Source: Shewanella sp. Choline-02u-19 (GTDB lineage: Bacteria > Pseudomonadota > Gammaproteobacteria > Enterobacterales > Shewanellaceae). From it: a stretch of 64,000 bases of DNA. The notes below the pieces were generated by a model. That model saw nothing but the letters and a program-made list of their open reading frames with translations, ran no database searches and was not told the origin of the DNA. The DNA is taken from NCBI RefSeq assembly GCF_002836205.1, contig NZ_PJBE01000013.1:3521645-3585644 (forward strand), given 5' to 3'. Below, piece by piece: positions 18,898-27,890 of this stretch; position 1 is the stretch's first letter, and each line of letters begins with the position of its first letter. Both the position numbers and the translations under genes were made by a program.

Positions 18898-19119
18898 ATG
18901 TCTCAACAGGGTTCCGCTGGCAATGTTATTGCCGCTATCGCAAGCTTTTTCTTTCCCGGTCTTGGGCAACTCGTTCAAGGTCGTATACTCGCTGCATTAG
19001 TGTTTTGTATTGTCGTAATCGTCGGTTATGCCATGTGGTGGTTAATATTCCCCGCAATCATCGGTGCAATAGCCCATTTGTGGAGCATTATCGATGCGGC
19101 TAAATATCGCGCCGATTAG
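18898..19119 (+). CDS. Small inner membrane protein (73 aa, TM2-like)
   Basis: ATG 18898 is preceded by AAGGA at a good distance; an upstream in-frame start at 18826 has none. The protein has a G-L-G-Q-L-x-Q-G-R turn (about residues 20-28) between hydrophobic stretches, like TM2-domain and related small membrane proteins. Two to three membrane segments are likely. Function unknown. It precedes the DUF2959 lipoprotein gene by about 60 bases and may share its transcript. Confidence 0.75.
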   Translation: MSQQGSAGNVIAAIASFFFPGLGQLVQGRILAALVFCIVVIVGYAMWWLIFPAIIGAIAHLWSIIDAAKYRAD

Positions 19120-19181
19120 TCCAGCGCCAATACACACAAGTTTAGGGTTAAGCTTTAGAATCACATTCAGGATTGAATAAG

Positions 19182-19829
19182 ATGAAAAAAATATTATCTG
19201 TTGCCATCATAAGTTGCGGTTTACTACTGACGGGTTGCCAAAGTGCCTACTATGGCGCCATGGAAAAGGTCGGTTATCACAAACGCGACATCATGGTCGA
19301 TCGTGTTGAAGACGCCAAAGAATCTCAAGAGGAAGCACAAGAGCAGTTCAGCTCAGCTCTTGAAGAGATGCAGGCGCTACTTAACCATGACGGTGGCGAT
19401 CTCGAAAGTGCTTATAACAAGGCCAAAGATGAATATGAGTCGGCGCTAGATGCGGCCGATGATGTCACTAATCGCATCGACAAAGTTGAAGATGTCGCCG
19501 AAGCATTATTCGATGAATGGCAGACAGAGATAGCCGAGATAAGCAAAGCGAGTCTGCGCCGAAATAGCGAAACCAAGCTTAAACAGACTCGCCGTTCATA
19601 TACTCAACTGATCAAAAGCATGCGTCGTGCTGAAAGCAAAATGCCGCCGGTACTCACGGCCATGAAAGACAATATGCTTTACTTAAAGCATAACCTTAAC
19701 GCACAAGCCATTGGCGCCATTAAGGGTGAATTTAGCAGTTTACAAACTGACATTTCTGGCCTGATAAAAGAGATGAACAAATCAATTGATGAGTCGACTA
19801 AGTTTATTGCTGCATTAGAAGGCAAATAA
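19182..19829 (+). CDS. DUF2959 family lipoprotein, coiled-coil
   Basis: This 215-residue protein starts at ATG 19182 (AGGA 9 bases upstream). The signal peptide ends in lipobox LLTGC. The motif AYYGAMEKVGYHKRDIMVDRVEDAKESQEEAQEQF is typical of DUF2959. The rest is long, charged helix that should form a coiled coil (about residues 40-110 and 130-210). It is a periplasmic membrane-anchored protein of unknown role. A hairpin follows. Confidence 0.85.
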   Translation: MKKILSVAIISCGLLLTGCQSAYYGAMEKVGYHKRDIMVDRVEDAKESQEEAQEQFSSALEEMQALLNHDGGDLESAYNKAKDEYESALDAADDVTNRIDKVEDVAEALFDEWQTEIAEISKASLRRNSETKLKQTRRSYTQLIKSMRRAESKMPPVLTAMKDNMLYLKHNLNAQAIGAIKGEFSSLQTDISGLIKEMNKSIDESTKFIAALEGK

Positions 19830-19844
19830 GCGACGACTAAAGTC

Positions 19845-19874
19845 CGGTTCCTACGCCCTGTGGCTTAGGAACCG
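19845..19874 (+). terminator. Hairpin after the DUF2959 gene
   Basis: A 9-bp perfect stem (CGGTTCCTA/TAGGAACCG) with a 12-base loop, followed by AATTTG rather than a pure T run; a probable terminator. Confidence 0.55.
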
Positions 19875-20012
19875 AATTTGTGAACTCAAAGCCTTATTTC
19901 TTATAGTTTAATCACAAGTTTACGACCTACTCCACAATCTGCTTACACTCCAAGAACTTCTTCCTTTAAAAAGTTTCACACTAGTATCAATCATTATTAA
20001 ACTGACACCGTT

Positions 20013-21227
20013 ATGAGCTTTATCGAATCATTAACGCTTACTTTGGCACTAACCTACAGCGTTAGCTTGCTTTATTGGAGTGGCAAAAAATGGGGGGCAG
20101 CAGCTAGCGGAGTATTGGTTTCAGCCGCAGTCATATCTAGCCTATATTGGCCTCTAATCGCCGCTCTTGCCATTGCGGCAGTCATTATTGGCTTAGTCAG
20201 CAAGTTTCAACCCCAAGTCGCTCAGGGCGACATGAGGAGCAATAACTTACGCGAAGGGGTGCAGCATCTGTTAGCGCTATCGATGCTGCTGGTTGGAATA
20301 CAGTTTGCGGTGAATAGCGCACTGCTCAAAGCCGGGATTACGCCTTGGCTTATGCGTCCCGATGTTGGTGATGCATTCCTACCCATTGCTGGCGGTATCG
20401 AACTCAAAGCAATTATCAGCCTCGGCATTTGGGATCAAACTCACCCTGCAGCGGCAGTAATGTTAACAGTAGTACTACTAACCGGCTTGATCTGTAAACG
20501 TGCTTTTTGTGGCTGGGCTTGTCCGCTCGGTTTAGCTGGCGAATACCTCTATAAACTCAGAATACGCTTTATCAAACGTGAATATTTACCACCAGCTTGG
20601 CTAGATTGGCCACTGAGAATGGTGAAGTACCTTCTTTTACTGGCGTTACTTTATATCATTGTGGGTATGCCTGCACAGGGAATACCTGACTACCTCAGTG
20701 GCAACTATCACAAGATAGCCGATCTAAAAATGGCACTGTTTTTTATCACTCCAGGCCTAGTTACTTTTCTCTGTTTCAGCTTTATTCTGAGCCTGGCGTT
20801 ATGGCGCCGACAAGGATTTTGCCGTTACATCTGTCCTTATGGTGCATTACTCGGGCTAGTCAGTTTTTTAAGTCCATTTAAAATTCGCCGCAATACTCAG
20901 CATTGCTTGATTGACAGTAAAGGGATGAACTGTGATAAATGCAGCCGCGCCTGTCCTGCCAATATTTCGGTACATAGTCAGATCAATATCCGCTCAGATG
21001 AATGCCAAGCCTGCATGCGCTGCGTATCAGCCTGCCCCACAAAAGAGGCTTTGCAGTTTAGCACTCGCAACGGTATTAAGTTATCGGCACGAGGTCTTAC
21101 TATCGCCTTAATGACACTATTGTTTCTGGTCCCTCTGATTGCTTACCTATGTGGTTTTTGGGTAAGTCAAACACCAACAGAAACGCGGATGTATTTAATC
21201 CAACACCTAAATTCGATAGGGCATTAG
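20013..21227 (+). CDS. NapH/NosR-type membrane polyferredoxin
   Basis: This 404-residue protein has about six membrane segments and two C-x3-CP motifs (FCGWACPLG near residue 168 and FCRYICPYG near 270), the mark of the NapH/NosR/RdxA group. They are followed by two [4Fe-4S] ferredoxin motifs (CDKCSRACP and CQACMRCVSACP, about residues 308-347). It should move electrons across or along the membrane, from quinol to a periplasmic acceptor or the reverse. No nap, nos or cco genes flank it, so its partner is unknown. A terminator follows directly. Confidence 0.85.
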   Translation: MSFIESLTLTLALTYSVSLLYWSGKKWGAAASGVLVSAAVISSLYWPLIAALAIAAVIIGLVSKFQPQVAQGDMRSNNLREGVQHLLALSMLLVGIQFAVNSALLKAGITPWLMRPDVGDAFLPIAGGIELKAIISLGIWDQTHPAAAVMLTVVLLTGLICKRAFCGWACPLGLAGEYLYKLRIRFIKREYLPPAWLDWPLRMVKYLLLLALLYIIVGMPAQGIPDYLSGNYHKIADLKMALFFITPGLVTFLCFSFILSLALWRRQGFCRYICPYGALLGLVSFLSPFKIRRNTQHCLIDSKGMNCDKCSRACPANISVHSQINIRSDECQACMRCVSACPTKEALQFSTRNGIKLSARGLTIALMTLLFLVPLIAYLCGFWVSQTPTETRMYLIQHLNSIGH

Positions 21228-21245
21228 CGCGAGTCGAAGCAACAC

Positions 21246-21274
21246 AACGTCTCCAAGGATGGAGACGTTTCTTT
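21246..21274 (+). terminator. Rho-independent terminator after the polyferredoxin gene
   Basis: Perfect 9-bp stem AACGTCTCC/GGAGACGTT, 6-base loop, then TTCTTT. Confidence 0.8.
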
Positions 21275-21540
21275 CAAGTAGAGGGAGTGCACTCACATCT
21301 GAATATCGGATTTTTTAAAACTAAACTTTTGTTAATGCAGAAAGTGGGAACCATCTAGAGTTATCACACTCTGATTATATGAGGCTAATGTTTGTAAGCC
21401 ATTTTGTCGGTTAACCACTGAAAATGCCCTGCTAAATATTTGTTTTGTTCATCATCACTCCCTACTGCGCATTCCTAGTTAGGTTTGGCACAAAAATTCA
21501 GTTTCAACGCTAGCGCACTGTAAATTGAACATATTATTCG

Positions 21541-21567
21541 GCAATCCATATGGATTGCTTTTTTTTT
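21541..21567 (+). terminator. Orphan rho-independent terminator
   Basis: The self-complementary stretch GCAATCCATATGGATTGC is followed by nine T residues. It lies 270 bases past the terminator of the upstream gene, with no gene in between, so it may end an unannotated small RNA. Confidence 0.7.
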
Positions 21568-21659
21568 GGCTAACGTTTTATTTTAATCAGATTTATACCC
21601 AAACCACATGAAAGGTAATCGATTGTAGATGTCGTGATTTCGCAAGCGGCTTAATGCTA

Positions 21660-21925
21660 ATACCAATTCCATTAAATAGTTGGTCATTCAGCGGGAATTA
21701 AAATCACTGTAGGCAAGTAAGTCGATTGTAGCTAATAGTTATTCTATATCGAAAACCACATACGCAGCATAAAGTGATTTTAAACCCGCACTACGTGAGC
21801 TTCTCAGGACTTCCATTACTGCGTTGCAAGTCTCAAAAGGGAATAACCATTTCTTCAACAATGCGCCTAGAATTGAAAGCCCTGAGACAGCTCTGAATTG
21901 ATCACATATTTAATGGAACTGGTAT
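21660..21925. repeat. MITE-like element with terminal and nested inverted repeats
   Basis: The left end ATACCAATTCCATTAAATA (21660-21678) is matched as an inverted copy at 21907-21925 with one mismatch. Inside, GCGGG-TTAAAATCACT near 21697-21714 has an inverted partner near 21770-21788. There is no coding frame. The end sequence resembles a dispersed repeat I associate with Shewanella and related marine genomes. The right end is 45 bases before the DUF418 start, so the element contributes to that promoter. Confidence 0.7.
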
Positions 21926-21970
21926 AATATTGTCTAGCCTATTATTGCACTTGGAGTGCAAGCAAAAAAC

Positions 21971-23158
21971 ATGGAACCGTTAACCGTGATAATAAATAAC
22001 CCATCGCAGAACCCTACAGATTTTGATCGTAACGCTAATATCGATGTTATTCGTGGCTTAGCTGTATTGGGCATTTTGTTCATCAATATCTACTTTTTTG
22101 GCAATGCTATTTCAGGCTACGCCAGCCATGAATCCAACCCATTGCATGACATTTTAGTGGAGTTGTTCAGCAATTTTTTTATTGAAGGCCGCTTCATTAG
22201 TTTGTTTTCAATGCTATTTGGGGTGGGATTGGCGATTCAGTTCGACAGATTGTCAGCACAAAATAGAGATGCTTATCAATTAGTGAAATCCAGGTTGAAG
22301 TGGCTTGTGATTTTCGGGGTGATACACGCTATTTTCATCTGGTCTGGTGACGTACTTTTTACCTATGCACTCAGTGGGTTTGTGGCACTTTGTTACCTTA
22401 AACTTGATCACAATAAACTGCTAAAAAAATCACTTTTGTTTATCGCTGCCCCTGTGCTGCTCCTCACCCTGATGAGCCTATTATCTCCCGAGGAAAAATT
22501 TATACGTGGATCTGCGCTATTTGAAGAGGAGTCCCTAATATGGTTTGGATCGTATGCAGAACAGCTGACGATGCAATTGACGATATTTGCAACGATGCTA
22601 TTTGTTATCCCATTAACTCTTATGTGGTTATCAGCAGGCTTAATGCTGCTTGGCATAGCGCTTTACCGTAAAGGCATTTTTGAGCACGGCTTTAACAAAA
22701 ACCAACTTATCCAGCTGGCAGTGGCGACGGTACTATTATCGGTTTTCGATAGCTTACTGACTCTTTCAACAGATCCTATATTAAATACCCTATCAGGTGT
22801 TGCCGTTATCGTCAGCGCAATACCTATGGCGCTGATTTACATTCATATACTGGTTAAAATATGTCAAAACCGTTCCACTGTATTGGCGCCATTACAGAAG
22901 GTAGGCCAATTATCATTAAGCCTATACATCCTGCAGTCAATTTGTGGAGTACTAGTGTTTCGCTATTTTGCGCCAACACTAGTGAACACACTCGACAGGC
23001 CAGGCTATATGTTGATTGCGCTTGGTTTCTCTATTTTTCAAATCATTCTTGCCAGCGTATACCTTAAGTATTTCAAGCAAGGGCCATTGGAAATGCTTTG
23101 GCGTAAACTTGCAAAATCCAAACCGACTCCAACTCAAGACAAAGGTGTCGTGCAGTAA
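21971..23158 (+). CDS. DUF418 (YeiB-like) membrane protein
   Basis: This 395-residue protein starts at ATG 21971 (GGAG 14 bases upstream; an in-frame GTG at 21956 overlaps that site). The N-terminal motif NIDVIRGLAVLGILFINI and about ten hydrophobic segments, with a C-terminal DUF418 region ending GPLEMLWRKL, identify the YeiB family. These are probably membrane transporters or acyl-transfer proteins; the true role is unknown. Its promoter region lies in the MITE-like element. Confidence 0.88.
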   Translation: MEPLTVIINNPSQNPTDFDRNANIDVIRGLAVLGILFINIYFFGNAISGYASHESNPLHDILVELFSNFFIEGRFISLFSMLFGVGLAIQFDRLSAQNRDAYQLVKSRLKWLVIFGVIHAIFIWSGDVLFTYALSGFVALCYLKLDHNKLLKKSLLFIAAPVLLLTLMSLLSPEEKFIRGSALFEEESLIWFGSYAEQLTMQLTIFATMLFVIPLTLMWLSAGLMLLGIALYRKGIFEHGFNKNQLIQLAVATVLLSVFDSLLTLSTDPILNTLSGVAVIVSAIPMALIYIHILVKICQNRSTVLAPLQKVGQLSLSLYILQSICGVLVFRYFAPTLVNTLDRPGYMLIALGFSIFQIILASVYLKYFKQGPLEMLWRKLAKSKPTPTQDKGVVQ

Positions 23159-23481
23159 CGGCTAAGTAACTTGCGAGTCAATTCGGCGTGCGCAATTTAA
23201 CACACTGTGCGCTTACGTTAACCTGTCGCATTAAAAAGCCGCTCATCTTTGTGGATCACTTTTCCACTCAAAAATACCGCGGTACAGATACAACGGGGAT
23301 TATTACCCGCCTCCCGCAAGGCTGTGCATATGCAGCGGTAACACGCTGTAATCCCAAGCTTGGTAGCGTGCCCTGTAATTAACGGTCCCTGCGTATCTTC
23401 AGCGGTTCCTTTACGAGCCGTTCGCACATCCTTTGCATCAACCGTTTGGAACCACTGAATTCCATTATTTTCCAGACATAA

Positions 23482-23514
23482 ATCCCCTCCTAGTACATCC
23501 TGTACTTCGGGGAT
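23482..23514. repeat. Palindromic unit A
   Basis: Outer stem ATCCCC/GGGGAT encloses an inner dyad AGTACA-TCC-TGTACT. The layout matches unit B at 23561. Confidence 0.5.
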
Positions 23515-23560
23515 AAATACATCTGACAGCCAAGGCCTATGATATTCCCTATATCACTTA

Positions 23561-23599
23561 GGCATTCCTCACATCCCTGTGGGTCAAGGAGGGAATGCC
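23561..23599. repeat. Palindromic unit B
   Basis: Outer stem GGCATTCC/GGAATGCC encloses an inner dyad CACA-TCCC-TGTG. The inner core (ACATCC...TGT) is shared with unit A. Confidence 0.5.
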
Positions 23600-23631
23600 A
23601 ATAAATGAATGGAACATTTATGACCATGTAT

Positions 23632-23668
23632 AAAAAAGCCCCAAACATTTTCATGTTCAGGGCTTCTT
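23632..23668 (-). terminator. Rho-independent terminator of typA
   Basis: On the minus strand, AAGCCC pairs with GGGCTT around an inner AACAT/ATGTT pairing, followed by a T run; it lies 45 bases past the typA stop. Confidence 0.75.
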
Positions 23669-23711
23669 CTTAGCGCTCAATCCTTTTAAGGACTGAAGCT
23701 AAACGAAACGA

Positions 23712-25523
23712 TTACTTGCGGTTATGACGCTTACGATCGTTTTCGCTCAAGTAACGCTTACGAACACGAATGTTCAGCGGTGTTACTTCAACTAGCTCAT
23801 CATCATCGATGAACTCAAGCGCTTGCTCAAGTGTCATGTCGATATGCGGAGTCAGTACTTGTGCTTCATCGGTACCCGATGCACGCATGTTAGTTAGCTG
23901 CTTACCTTTCAAACAGTTAACAGTCAAATCGTTTGCACGAGCGTGAAGACCAACAACTTGACCTTCATAAACTTCAGCAGCGTGAGTAATAAACAGACGA
24001 CCACGAGCTTGAAGGTTAAACAATGCGAATGTCAGTGCTTTACCAGTTGCGTTAGAGACCAATACGCCACGGGCACGTTGACCAATATCACCACCTTTCA
24101 CAGGACCGTAATGGTCGAATGAATGGTAAATAAGACCAGAACCTGAAGTGGCTGTCATAAAGTCAGTTTGGAAACCAATTAGACCACGGCTAGGGATAAC
24201 AAAATCGATACGTACACGACCCTTACCATCCATCTGCATGTCTTTCATGTCACCCTTACGGATACCAAGCTTCTCGATAACAGCACCTTGATGTTGCTCT
24301 TCAACGTCAACAGTCAAGTTTTCGAATGGCTCACACATCTCGCCATCAATCTCTTTAACGATAACTTCTGGACGAGAAACAGCTAGCTCGTAACCTTCAC
24401 GACGCATGTTTTCAATCAAAATTGAAAGGTGAAGTTCACCACGACCCGATACGCGGAAACGATCTGGGCTTTCAGTTTCTTCAACACGTAGTGCTACGTT
24501 ATGAACAAGTTCCTGCTGCAGACGCTCAAGGATGTTACGTGAAGTTACGTACTTACCTTCTTTACCAGCGAATGGAGAGGTGTTGACCTGGAAGGTCATT
24601 GTTAGTGTTGGTTCATCAACAGACAAAGCTGGTAATGCTTCTACGTTGTTAGTTGCACAAACAGTGTCAGAAATCAGCAACTGACCAAGACCCGTAATTG
24701 CAACGATATCACCAGCGTTAGCAATCTCGACTTCGTTACGTTCTAGGCCCATGTAGCCTAATACTTGGCCCATCTTACCGTTACGTTTCTTACCATCAGC
24801 ACCAATAATAGTGACCTGTTGGTTAGTCTTAACGCTACCACGCTTGATACGACCAATACCGATAACACCCACGTATGAGTTGTAATCGATTTGAGAGATC
24901 TGCATCTGGAAATCACCTTCAGCATCAGCGTCAGGAGATGAAACTTTCTCAACGATAGTTTCAAATAGAGGAGTCATGTCACCATCTGAGACTTCTGGAT
25001 CAAGAGAAGCGAAACCGTTTAGTGCAGAAGCATAAACGATTGGAAAATCTAGTTGCTCATCGGTTGCGCCTAGGTTGTCGAACAAGTCAAATACTTGGTC
25101 GATAACCCAATCAGGACGTGCGCCAGGACGGTCAATCTTGTTGATAACAACGATTGGCTTAAGACCTTGAGCAAATGCTTTCTTAGTCACGAAACGAGTT
25201 TGTGGCATTGGACCATCAACTGCGTCAACTAGTAGTAATACTGAGTCAACCATAGATAGAACACGCTCAACCTCACCACCGAAATCGGCGTGACCTGGGG
25301 TATCAACGATGTTGATACGGTAATCGTTCCACTTGATGGCAGTGTTCTTGGCCAGAATCGTGATACCACGTTCTTTTTCAAGATCATTTGAATCCATCAC
25401 CCGCTCAGTGGCTTCTCCTCGAGTCTCAAGGGTTCCTGACTGCGCCAGCAGCTTATCAACCAAGGTAGTCTTACCATGGTCAACGTGTGCAATAATGGCG
25501 ATGTTACGTAAATTCTCTAACAC
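23712..25523 (-). CDS. typA: Translational GTPase TypA/BipA
   Basis: This 603-residue ribosome-binding GTPase starts at GTG 25523, which gives the family N-terminus LENLRNIAIIAHVDHGKTTLVDKLL and has AAGAGG at 7 bases; the frame continues upstream to 25664 but without family similarity. G-domain motifs AHVDHGKT, DTPGHADF and NKIDRP are present, followed by EF-G-like domains and the BipA-specific C-terminus. It assists 50S subunit assembly and translation at low temperature or stress. It is transcribed alone, divergent from glnA. Confidence 0.97.
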   Translation of the reverse strand: MLENLRNIAIIAHVDHGKTTLVDKLLAQSGTLETRGEATERVMDSNDLEKERGITILAKNTAIKWNDYRINIVDTPGHADFGGEVERVLSMVDSVLLLVDAVDGPMPQTRFVTKKAFAQGLKPIVVINKIDRPGARPDWVIDQVFDLFDNLGATDEQLDFPIVYASALNGFASLDPEVSDGDMTPLFETIVEKVSSPDADAEGDFQMQISQIDYNSYVGVIGIGRIKRGSVKTNQQVTIIGADGKKRNGKMGQVLGYMGLERNEVEIANAGDIVAITGLGQLLISDTVCATNNVEALPALSVDEPTLTMTFQVNTSPFAGKEGKYVTSRNILERLQQELVHNVALRVEETESPDRFRVSGRGELHLSILIENMRREGYELAVSRPEVIVKEIDGEMCEPFENLTVDVEEQHQGAVIEKLGIRKGDMKDMQMDGKGRVRIDFVIPSRGLIGFQTDFMTATSGSGLIYHSFDHYGPVKGGDIGQRARGVLVSNATGKALTFALFNLQARGRLFITHAAEVYEGQVVGLHARANDLTVNCLKGKQLTNMRASGTDEAQVLTPHIDMTLEQALEFIDDDELVEVTPLNIRVRKRYLSENDRKRHNRK

Positions 25524-26082
25524 GGCTAAACCTCTTACCATCGGTATAAATATATAGGGGGGGGTACTGACAACCACTAAAACCAAACGATTATAGTTGT
25601 TGCTATAAAAAGCGTGACATTCTACTCTAGGTGGCGAGTATCTCACAGGATTATTTTTAACCAATCGTTAGAAATAACTTATGCGTGTTGCTTTTTCCCG
25701 TCATAACGTCCGCTTTACATACACTTTCCATCATTATCTTTGATAGGATTATTTATATTCCCGTTCCTTTCAAATACCTCTTTGAGGCATTTAGCGTCCT
25801 TTTAATTGATAAATTTTGTTAAACATCCTGTTTACGACCCCTTTAGTCGACTTCCTAGTTTAGTCTGTTTAACCAGATACGCCTGCGAGCGGCATGAAAC
25901 TGTCTTTTATCTGAATAACACTTATCTACATTTGGTTGATTTTTCTTTGACTTGTCCCCTATAAAAAAGTCTTATTCTTGGCTATTCTGTTGTCTTGCTT
26001 TTAACCATTAGCCAACGGCTAGTCAATATGAAAACAGTCTAGCTGCACAATGATGGCGCGTGCACCATTTTGATCCGCTTGC

Positions 26083-26099
26083 CGCACCAAAATGGTGCG
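26083..26099. promoter_or_regulatory. NtrC binding site upstream of glnA
   Basis: CGCACCAAAATGGTGCG is a near-perfect NtrC dyad (GCACC-N5-GGTGC). A partial second site (TGCACCATTTTGAT) begins at 26061. Both lie about 70-110 bases upstream of the sigma-54 promoter, the usual enhancer position. Confidence 0.85.
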
Positions 26100-26161
26100 T
26101 TAAAGCTAACTTTATATTTTTAGTATGATTTAGAATTCATATAAATCATAATGTTACATGA

Positions 26162-26180
26162 TTGGCACGACTCTCGCTTT
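26162..26180 (+). promoter_or_regulatory. Sigma-54 promoter of glnA
   Basis: TTGGCACGACTCTCGCTTT carries the -24 GG (26164-26165) and -12 GC (26176-26177) at the required 10-base spacing, matching TGGCAC-N5-TTGC with a weaker -12 element. Transcription should begin near 26189, about 75 bases before the glnA start. Confidence 0.8.
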
Positions 26181-26262
26181 ACAGATAGCAGAATCGCATA
26201 TTGCGTTAAGCATTAAGATAAAAAACAAGGGATAACCCTTTACCCTACTCGGAGACTTTAGA

Positions 26263-27672
26263 ATGTCAGCAGAATCAGTTTTACAACAACTACAAGAATT
26301 AGAAGTTAAGTTTGTTGATCTACGTTTTACCGATACCATAGGTAAAGAGCATCACGTTTCGATCCCAAGCCACCAGGTTGATGAAGACTTTTTCGAAGAC
26401 GGTAAGATGTTTGACGGCTCTTCAATTTCAGGTTGGAAAGGCATTAACGAATCAGACATGGTGCTCATGCCTGATGCTGCAAGTTTCGTACTTGACCCGT
26501 TCACTGCTGAAACAACCGCAAACATTCGTTGCGATATTCTAAACCCAGGCACAATGACAGGTTACAACCGTGACCCACGCTCAATTGCTAAGAAAGCAGA
26601 AGACTACTTACGCTCTACTGGTATCGCCGATACAGTATTGATTGGTCCTGAGCCAGAGTTCTTCCTATTCGATGACGTTAGATATGGCGCTGACATGTCA
26701 GGTTGTTTTTACAAAGTTGACGCTGTAGAAGCCGCTTGGAACTCAGGTACCAGCTACGAAGGCGGCAACAAAGGTCACCGTCCAGGCGTTAAAGGCGGTT
26801 ATTTCCCAGTAGGGCCAGTTGATTCTTCACAAGACATACGTTCAGCAATGTGTCTTGTACTTGAAGAGATGGGCCAAGTTGTTGAAGCACATCATCACGA
26901 AGTCGCCACTGCTGGTCAAAACGAAATCGCCACTCGCTTTAATACGCTTACGCTTAAAGCGGATGAAGTTCAGGTGCTTAAATATGTTGTCCATAACGTG
27001 GCTGACGCCTACAACAAAACAGCAACCTTTATGCCTAAGCCAATCGTTGGTGATAACGGTAGCGGCATGCACGTGCATCAATCTCTAGCAAAAGATGGCG
27101 TGAACATTTTTGCTGGCGACAAGTATGCAGGCCTAAGCGAAACAGCATTGTTCTACATCGGCGGCATCATCAAACATGCTCGCGCAATTAATGCATTTGC
27201 AAACCCAGCAACGAACTCATACAAGCGTCTTATTCCACACTTTGAAGCGCCAGTAATGCTTGCTTACTCAGCAGCCAACCGTAGTGCTTCTATCCGTATC
27301 CCAGTAGTACCAAGTGCTAAAGGTCGTCGTATTGAATTACGTTTTGGTGACCCAATGGCTAACCCATATTTAGCATTCTCTGCAATGCTAATGGCTGGTC
27401 TTGACGGGATCCAAAATAAGATCCATCCAGGCGAAGCAATGGATAAAGATCTATATGACTTACCACCAGAAGAAGCGGCTGAAATCCCAACAGTTGCCAC
27501 TTCACTGGAAAATGCACTTGAGTGTCTAGACGCTGACCGTGAGTTCCTAACTCGTGGCGAAGTATTTAGCAATGATTTCATCGATTCATACATCAAGCTT
27601 AAGACTGCTGATGTTGAACGTGTTAACCAAACGACTCACCCTGTAGAGTTCGAGCTTTATTACAGCTTGTAA
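26263..27672 (+). CDS. glnA: Glutamine synthetase type I
   Basis: This 469-residue protein is the size of the dodecameric GS-I enzyme. Signature segments are FDGSSISGWKGI, PEPEFFLFDD, NGSGMHVHQSL, the ATP/glutamate segment NRSASIRIP and the adenylylation loop KDLYDLPPEE with its Tyr, so activity should be controlled by GlnE. It makes glutamine from glutamate, ammonia and ATP. Ribosome binding site CTCGGAGAC precedes ATG. Expression should follow NtrC/sigma-54 (sites upstream). Unlike enteric bacteria, ntrBC is not adjacent but 13.6 kb away. Confidence 0.98.
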   Translation: MSAESVLQQLQELEVKFVDLRFTDTIGKEHHVSIPSHQVDEDFFEDGKMFDGSSISGWKGINESDMVLMPDAASFVLDPFTAETTANIRCDILNPGTMTGYNRDPRSIAKKAEDYLRSTGIADTVLIGPEPEFFLFDDVRYGADMSGCFYKVDAVEAAWNSGTSYEGGNKGHRPGVKGGYFPVGPVDSSQDIRSAMCLVLEEMGQVVEAHHHEVATAGQNEIATRFNTLTLKADEVQVLKYVVHNVADAYNKTATFMPKPIVGDNGSGMHVHQSLAKDGVNIFAGDKYAGLSETALFYIGGIIKHARAINAFANPATNSYKRLIPHFEAPVMLAYSAANRSASIRIPVVPSAKGRRIELRFGDPMANPYLAFSAMLMAGLDGIQNKIHPGEAMDKDLYDLPPEEAAEIPTVATSLENALECLDADREFLTRGEVFSNDFIDSYIKLKTADVERVNQTTHPVEFELYYSL

Positions 27673-27715
27673 ACTTAAAAACTGAGTTAATGGCGTAGTT
27701 AAAGCGCCATTTAGA

Positions 27716-27747
27716 AAGCCCTAAGCGGAAACGTTTAGGGCTTTTTT
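27716..27747 (+). terminator. Rho-independent terminator of glnA
   Basis: A 12-bp stem (AAGCCCTAAGCG with one wobble) closed by a GAAA tetraloop and followed by six T. Confidence 0.9.
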
Positions 27748-27890
27748 GTGCTTATAAATCAATAATATTTTTGTCCATAATGCGATTATAATAATGAACA
27801 ACTATAGTTATTCTGAATAAAGTTTAACCATTATAATAGCCAACATGTTAGCTTGATATTCACCACTCGATCAAAACAGAAGGGACTGCT

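Larger units (their letters stand above)
23159..23711. other. Intergenic region with palindromic units
   Basis: 553 bases between the DUF418 gene and typA. It holds two composite hairpins (see separate entries) and the typA terminator. An open frame of about 100 codons on the minus strand across 23218-23520 has no good start and no recognised product; I read it as repeat sequence rather than a gene. Confidence 0.5.
25524..26262. other. Divergent regulatory region typA / glnA
   Basis: 739 bases without a gene. The right part holds the NtrC site and sigma-54 promoter of glnA listed separately; the left part should hold the typA promoter. The stretch 25640-26040 shows nothing further I can support. 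Confidence 0.65.

Noticed and set aside
23218..23520. Minus-strand open frame of about 100 codons
   Set aside because: No credible start or ribosome binding site, odd Cys-rich product, and it overlaps palindromic units; treated as repeat sequence.
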